Positions 4,090-5,405 of a stretch of 5,405 bases of DNA are shown one piece after another. Position numbers and translations under genes: made by a program. This stretch comes from an uncultured Clostridia bacterium (GTDB lineage Bacteria; Bacillota; Clostridia; Christensenellales; Borkfalkiaceae): the NCBI GenBank assembly GCA_947088135.1, contig CAMUFJ010000049.1:1-5405 (forward strand), in the 5' to 3' direction. Positions within the stretch are counted from its first letter, which is position 1, and each line of letters starts with the position of its first letter. A model generated the notes under the pieces. It was given only the letters and a program-made list of their open reading frames with translations. It had not been told where the DNA came from and made no database searches.

Positions 4090-4737
4090 ATGGGACAAAA
4101 AGTTAATCCCCACGGATTGAGAGTCGGCGTTATTAAAGGTTGGGATACCCAGTGGTATGCCGACAAGAAGGAATTTGCGGCTTACCTCAAAGAGGACAAC
4201 GTGATCCGCACCTTCATCAAGAAGAAGTATTACGCGGCCGCGATCTCCAAAATTCTCATCGAGAGATCGGCGGGTAAGATTATTGTAAGCGTGTTCACGG
4301 GCCGCCCCGGCGTGCTCATCGGGAAAGCGGGCTCCGAGATCGAGGTCATCAAGAAAGACCTTGCGAAGCTGACGAAGGGCAAGCCCGTCAGCATCAACGT
4401 GACCGAGGTGCGCAAACCCGACGCGGACGCGCAGCTCGTTGCGGAGAGCGTTGCGGCTCAGCTCGAAAAGCGTATGTCTTTCCGCCGTGCGATGAAACAG
4501 GCGATCGGCAAGACCATGCGCGCAGGCGTTAAGGGCGTAAAAATGCAAGTCAGCGGGCGTTTGGACGGTCGTGAAATCGCGGGAAGCGAGCACTATCACG
4601 AAGGGAGTATTCCTCTTCAAACGCTTCGTGCCGACATCGAATACGGCTTTGCGGAGGCGCACACGACCTTCGGTATGATCGGCGTAAAATGCTGGATCTA
4701 CAAGGGCGAAGTCCTCAAAAACGTGAAGAAGGCGTAA
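4090..4737 (+). CDS. rpsC: 30S ribosomal protein S3 (uS3)
   Basis: uS3 forms the mRNA entry site on the 30S subunit together with uS4 and uS5, and helps unwind incoming mRNA. The N-terminus MGQKVNPHGLRVGVIKGWDTQWYA is typical. A type II KH domain follows with its GxxG loop GKAG at 78-81 (GRPGVLIGKAGSEIE). The C-terminal domain holds the basic helix FRRAMKQA (131-138), whose Arg132, Arg133 and Lys136 correspond to residues linked to helicase activity in E. coli. VSGRLDGREIAGSEHYHEG, PLQTLRADIEYG and AHTTFGMIGVKCWIYKGE complete it. The length of 215 matches Gram-positive homologs (about 218) and is shorter than E. coli (233), which has a longer tail. Confidence 0.98.
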   Translation: MGQKVNPHGLRVGVIKGWDTQWYADKKEFAAYLKEDNVIRTFIKKKYYAAAISKILIERSAGKIIVSVFTGRPGVLIGKAGSEIEVIKKDLAKLTKGKPVSINVTEVRKPDADAQLVAESVAAQLEKRMSFRRAMKQAIGKTMRAGVKGVKMQVSGRLDGREIAGSEHYHEGSIPLQTLRADIEYGFAEAHTTFGMIGVKCWIYKGEVLKNVKKA

Positions 4738-4748
4738 GGAGGCAGATA

Positions 4749-5186
4749 ATGTTAATTCCGAAGAGAGTAAAGAGAAGAAAGCAGCACCGCGGTACGTTGA
4801 AGGGTTCTGCTCAGAAGGGCAACAAGGTTGCATACGGCGAATACGGTCTTGTCGCGGAAGAAGCGGCATGGATCAAGTCCAACCAAATAGAAGCGGCGCG
4901 TATCGCAATGACCCGTTTCATCAAGCGCGGCGGACAGGTTTGGATCGACATCTTCCCCCACAAGCCCATTACCCGTCACCCCGCCGAAGCGCGTATGGGT
5001 TCCGGTAAAGGTTCGGTGGAATTCTGGGTCGCGGTCGTAAAACCGGGCAGAGTCATGTTCGAAATGGCGGGCGTGCCCGAGGAAACGGCGCGCGAGGCAA
5101 TGAGGCTTGCGGCGAACAAGCTCCCCGTGAAATGCAAGTTCATCAAGCGGGAAGCCGAAAATACGACAGAAGGCGGTGAAGGCTGA
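4749..5186 (+). CDS. rplP: 50S ribosomal protein L16 (uL16)
   Basis: uL16 joins the 50S subunit late and helps organise the binding site of A-site tRNA. The opening MLIPKRVKRRKQHRG is the family standard and fixes the start at 4749. An upstream in-frame ATG at 4689 would add 20 residues overlapping rpsC and lacks a suitable binding site, whereas AAGGAGG (4736-4742) lies six bases before 4749. The segment AARIAMTRFIKRGGQVWIDIFPHKPIT and the loop ARMGSGKGSVEFW (81-93) are diagnostic. Arg82 corresponds to the arginine hydroxylated in E. coli. The 145 residues fit the usual 136-147, with a Gly/Glu-rich tail. The stop shares its last base with the rpmC start. Confidence 0.98.
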   Translation: MLIPKRVKRRKQHRGTLKGSAQKGNKVAYGEYGLVAEEAAWIKSNQIEAARIAMTRFIKRGGQVWIDIFPHKPITRHPAEARMGSGKGSVEFWVAVVKPGRVMFEMAGVPEETAREAMRLAANKLPVKCKFIKREAENTTEGGEG

Positions 5187-5380
5187 TGAAAGCGAACGAA
5201 TTTCACAACATGACCGACGTAGAACTCGATAAGAAGCTCAAAGATTTAAAGAGCGAGCTGTTCAATCTGAGATTCCGCCATGCATCCGGACAGCTTGAAA
5301 ATCCTTTGTCTATCAGAACGTGCAAGCGGGACATCGCGAAAGTGAATACGGAAATCCGCGCCCGTCAGGCAAAGGCGTAA
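5186..5380 (+). CDS. rpmC: 50S ribosomal protein L29 (uL29)
   Basis: uL29 is a small helical 50S protein next to uL23 at the exit tunnel. The 64 residues form two long charged helices: MTDVELDKKLKDLKSELFNLRFRHASGQLENP, with the family motif LFNLRFRxAxGQLENP at about 26-40, then a second helix IRTCKRDIAKVNTEIRARQ. The length is normal. Its ATG overlaps the rplP stop by one base, and only a weak Shine-Dalgarno match (AGGCGG, 5171-5176) is present, so expression probably relies on coupling to rplP. Confidence 0.97.
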   Translation: MKANEFHNMTDVELDKKLKDLKSELFNLRFRHASGQLENPLSIRTCKRDIAKVNTEIRARQAKA

Positions 5381-5391
5381 GGAGGAACGAC

Positions 5392-5405
5392 ATGGAAAGA
5401 AATCT
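5392..5405 (+). CDS. rpsQ: 30S ribosomal protein S17 (uS17), first codons only, cut by the window end
   Basis: After the rpmC stop comes GTAAGGAGGA (5377-5386), then ATG at 5392 and the codons for Met-Glu-Arg-Asn-Leu(partial). MERNL is the common opening of Firmicutes uS17 (typically MERNLRK), and rpsQ is the expected gene after rpmC in this operon. Only four full codons are visible, so the call rests on position, the binding site and this short match. Confidence 0.85.

Noticed and set aside
4689..4748. Upstream ATG extending rplP by 20 residues
   Set aside because: The extension is out-of-frame rpsC sequence with no family match; the Shine-Dalgarno site and the MLIPKR start both point to 4749.
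4045..4869. 274-codon - strand ORF opposite rpsC and rplP
   Set aside because: It is a shadow of two unmistakable genes and has no independent signals.

Overview
This window is the front two thirds of a bacterial S10 ribosomal-protein operon, all on the + strand, plus 585 bases of gene-free DNA ahead of it. The order is rpsJ-rplC-rplD-rplW-rplB-rpsS-rplV-rpsC-rplP-rpmC-(rpsQ), the classic bacterial S10 order. Several things point to a Gram-positive (Firmicutes/Clostridia-type) host: strong AAGGAGG Shine-Dalgarno sites, AT-rich spacers beside genes of roughly half GC by eye, and Firmicutes-like protein sequences. Examples are the S10 ending in a short PAGVD segment and the L3 loop GSMGANSTPSRV. 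An uncultured gut-type clostridium is my best guess, but nothing here fixes the genus.

Layout. Bases 1-250 contain no convincing gene but hold a strikingly self-complementary stretch. Bases 38-189, and possibly 29-201, can fold into one long rod-like imperfect hairpin, preceded by an extended -10 box at the left edge (10-18). This could be a structured small RNA (the shape recalls 6S RNA), a palindromic element, or a distal operon leader. A hairpin with A-tract and T-tract flanks at 273-313 looks like an intrinsic terminator usable in both directions. The best operon promoter (TTGACG, 17 bp, TAATAT, with an extended TG) overlaps it at 293-321. The predicted leader RNA (about 328-585) starts just before an 11-pair stem and carries further hairpins. 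One of them is a terminator-like hairpin followed by seven T's, which could act as an attenuator.

From 586 to the end the ribosomal genes are tightly packed. Two junctions overlap by one base (rplD/rplW and rplP/rpmC), one has a single spacer base (rplV/rpsC), and most others are 11-18 bases with the stop codon built into the Shine-Dalgarno sequence (TAAGGAGG). Only rpsJ-rplC has a larger gap (61 bases), which holds a perfect TATAAT and an AU-rich hairpin. Together the products supply early 50S assembly proteins (uL3, uL4, uL23, uL2, uL22, uL29), the late uL16, and the 30S head proteins uS10, uS19 and uS3. Co-transcription with translational coupling keeps their amounts matched.

The coding part is ordinary housekeeping. 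The parts worth a second look are the upstream structured DNA, the leader, and small length oddities in uS10 and uL22.
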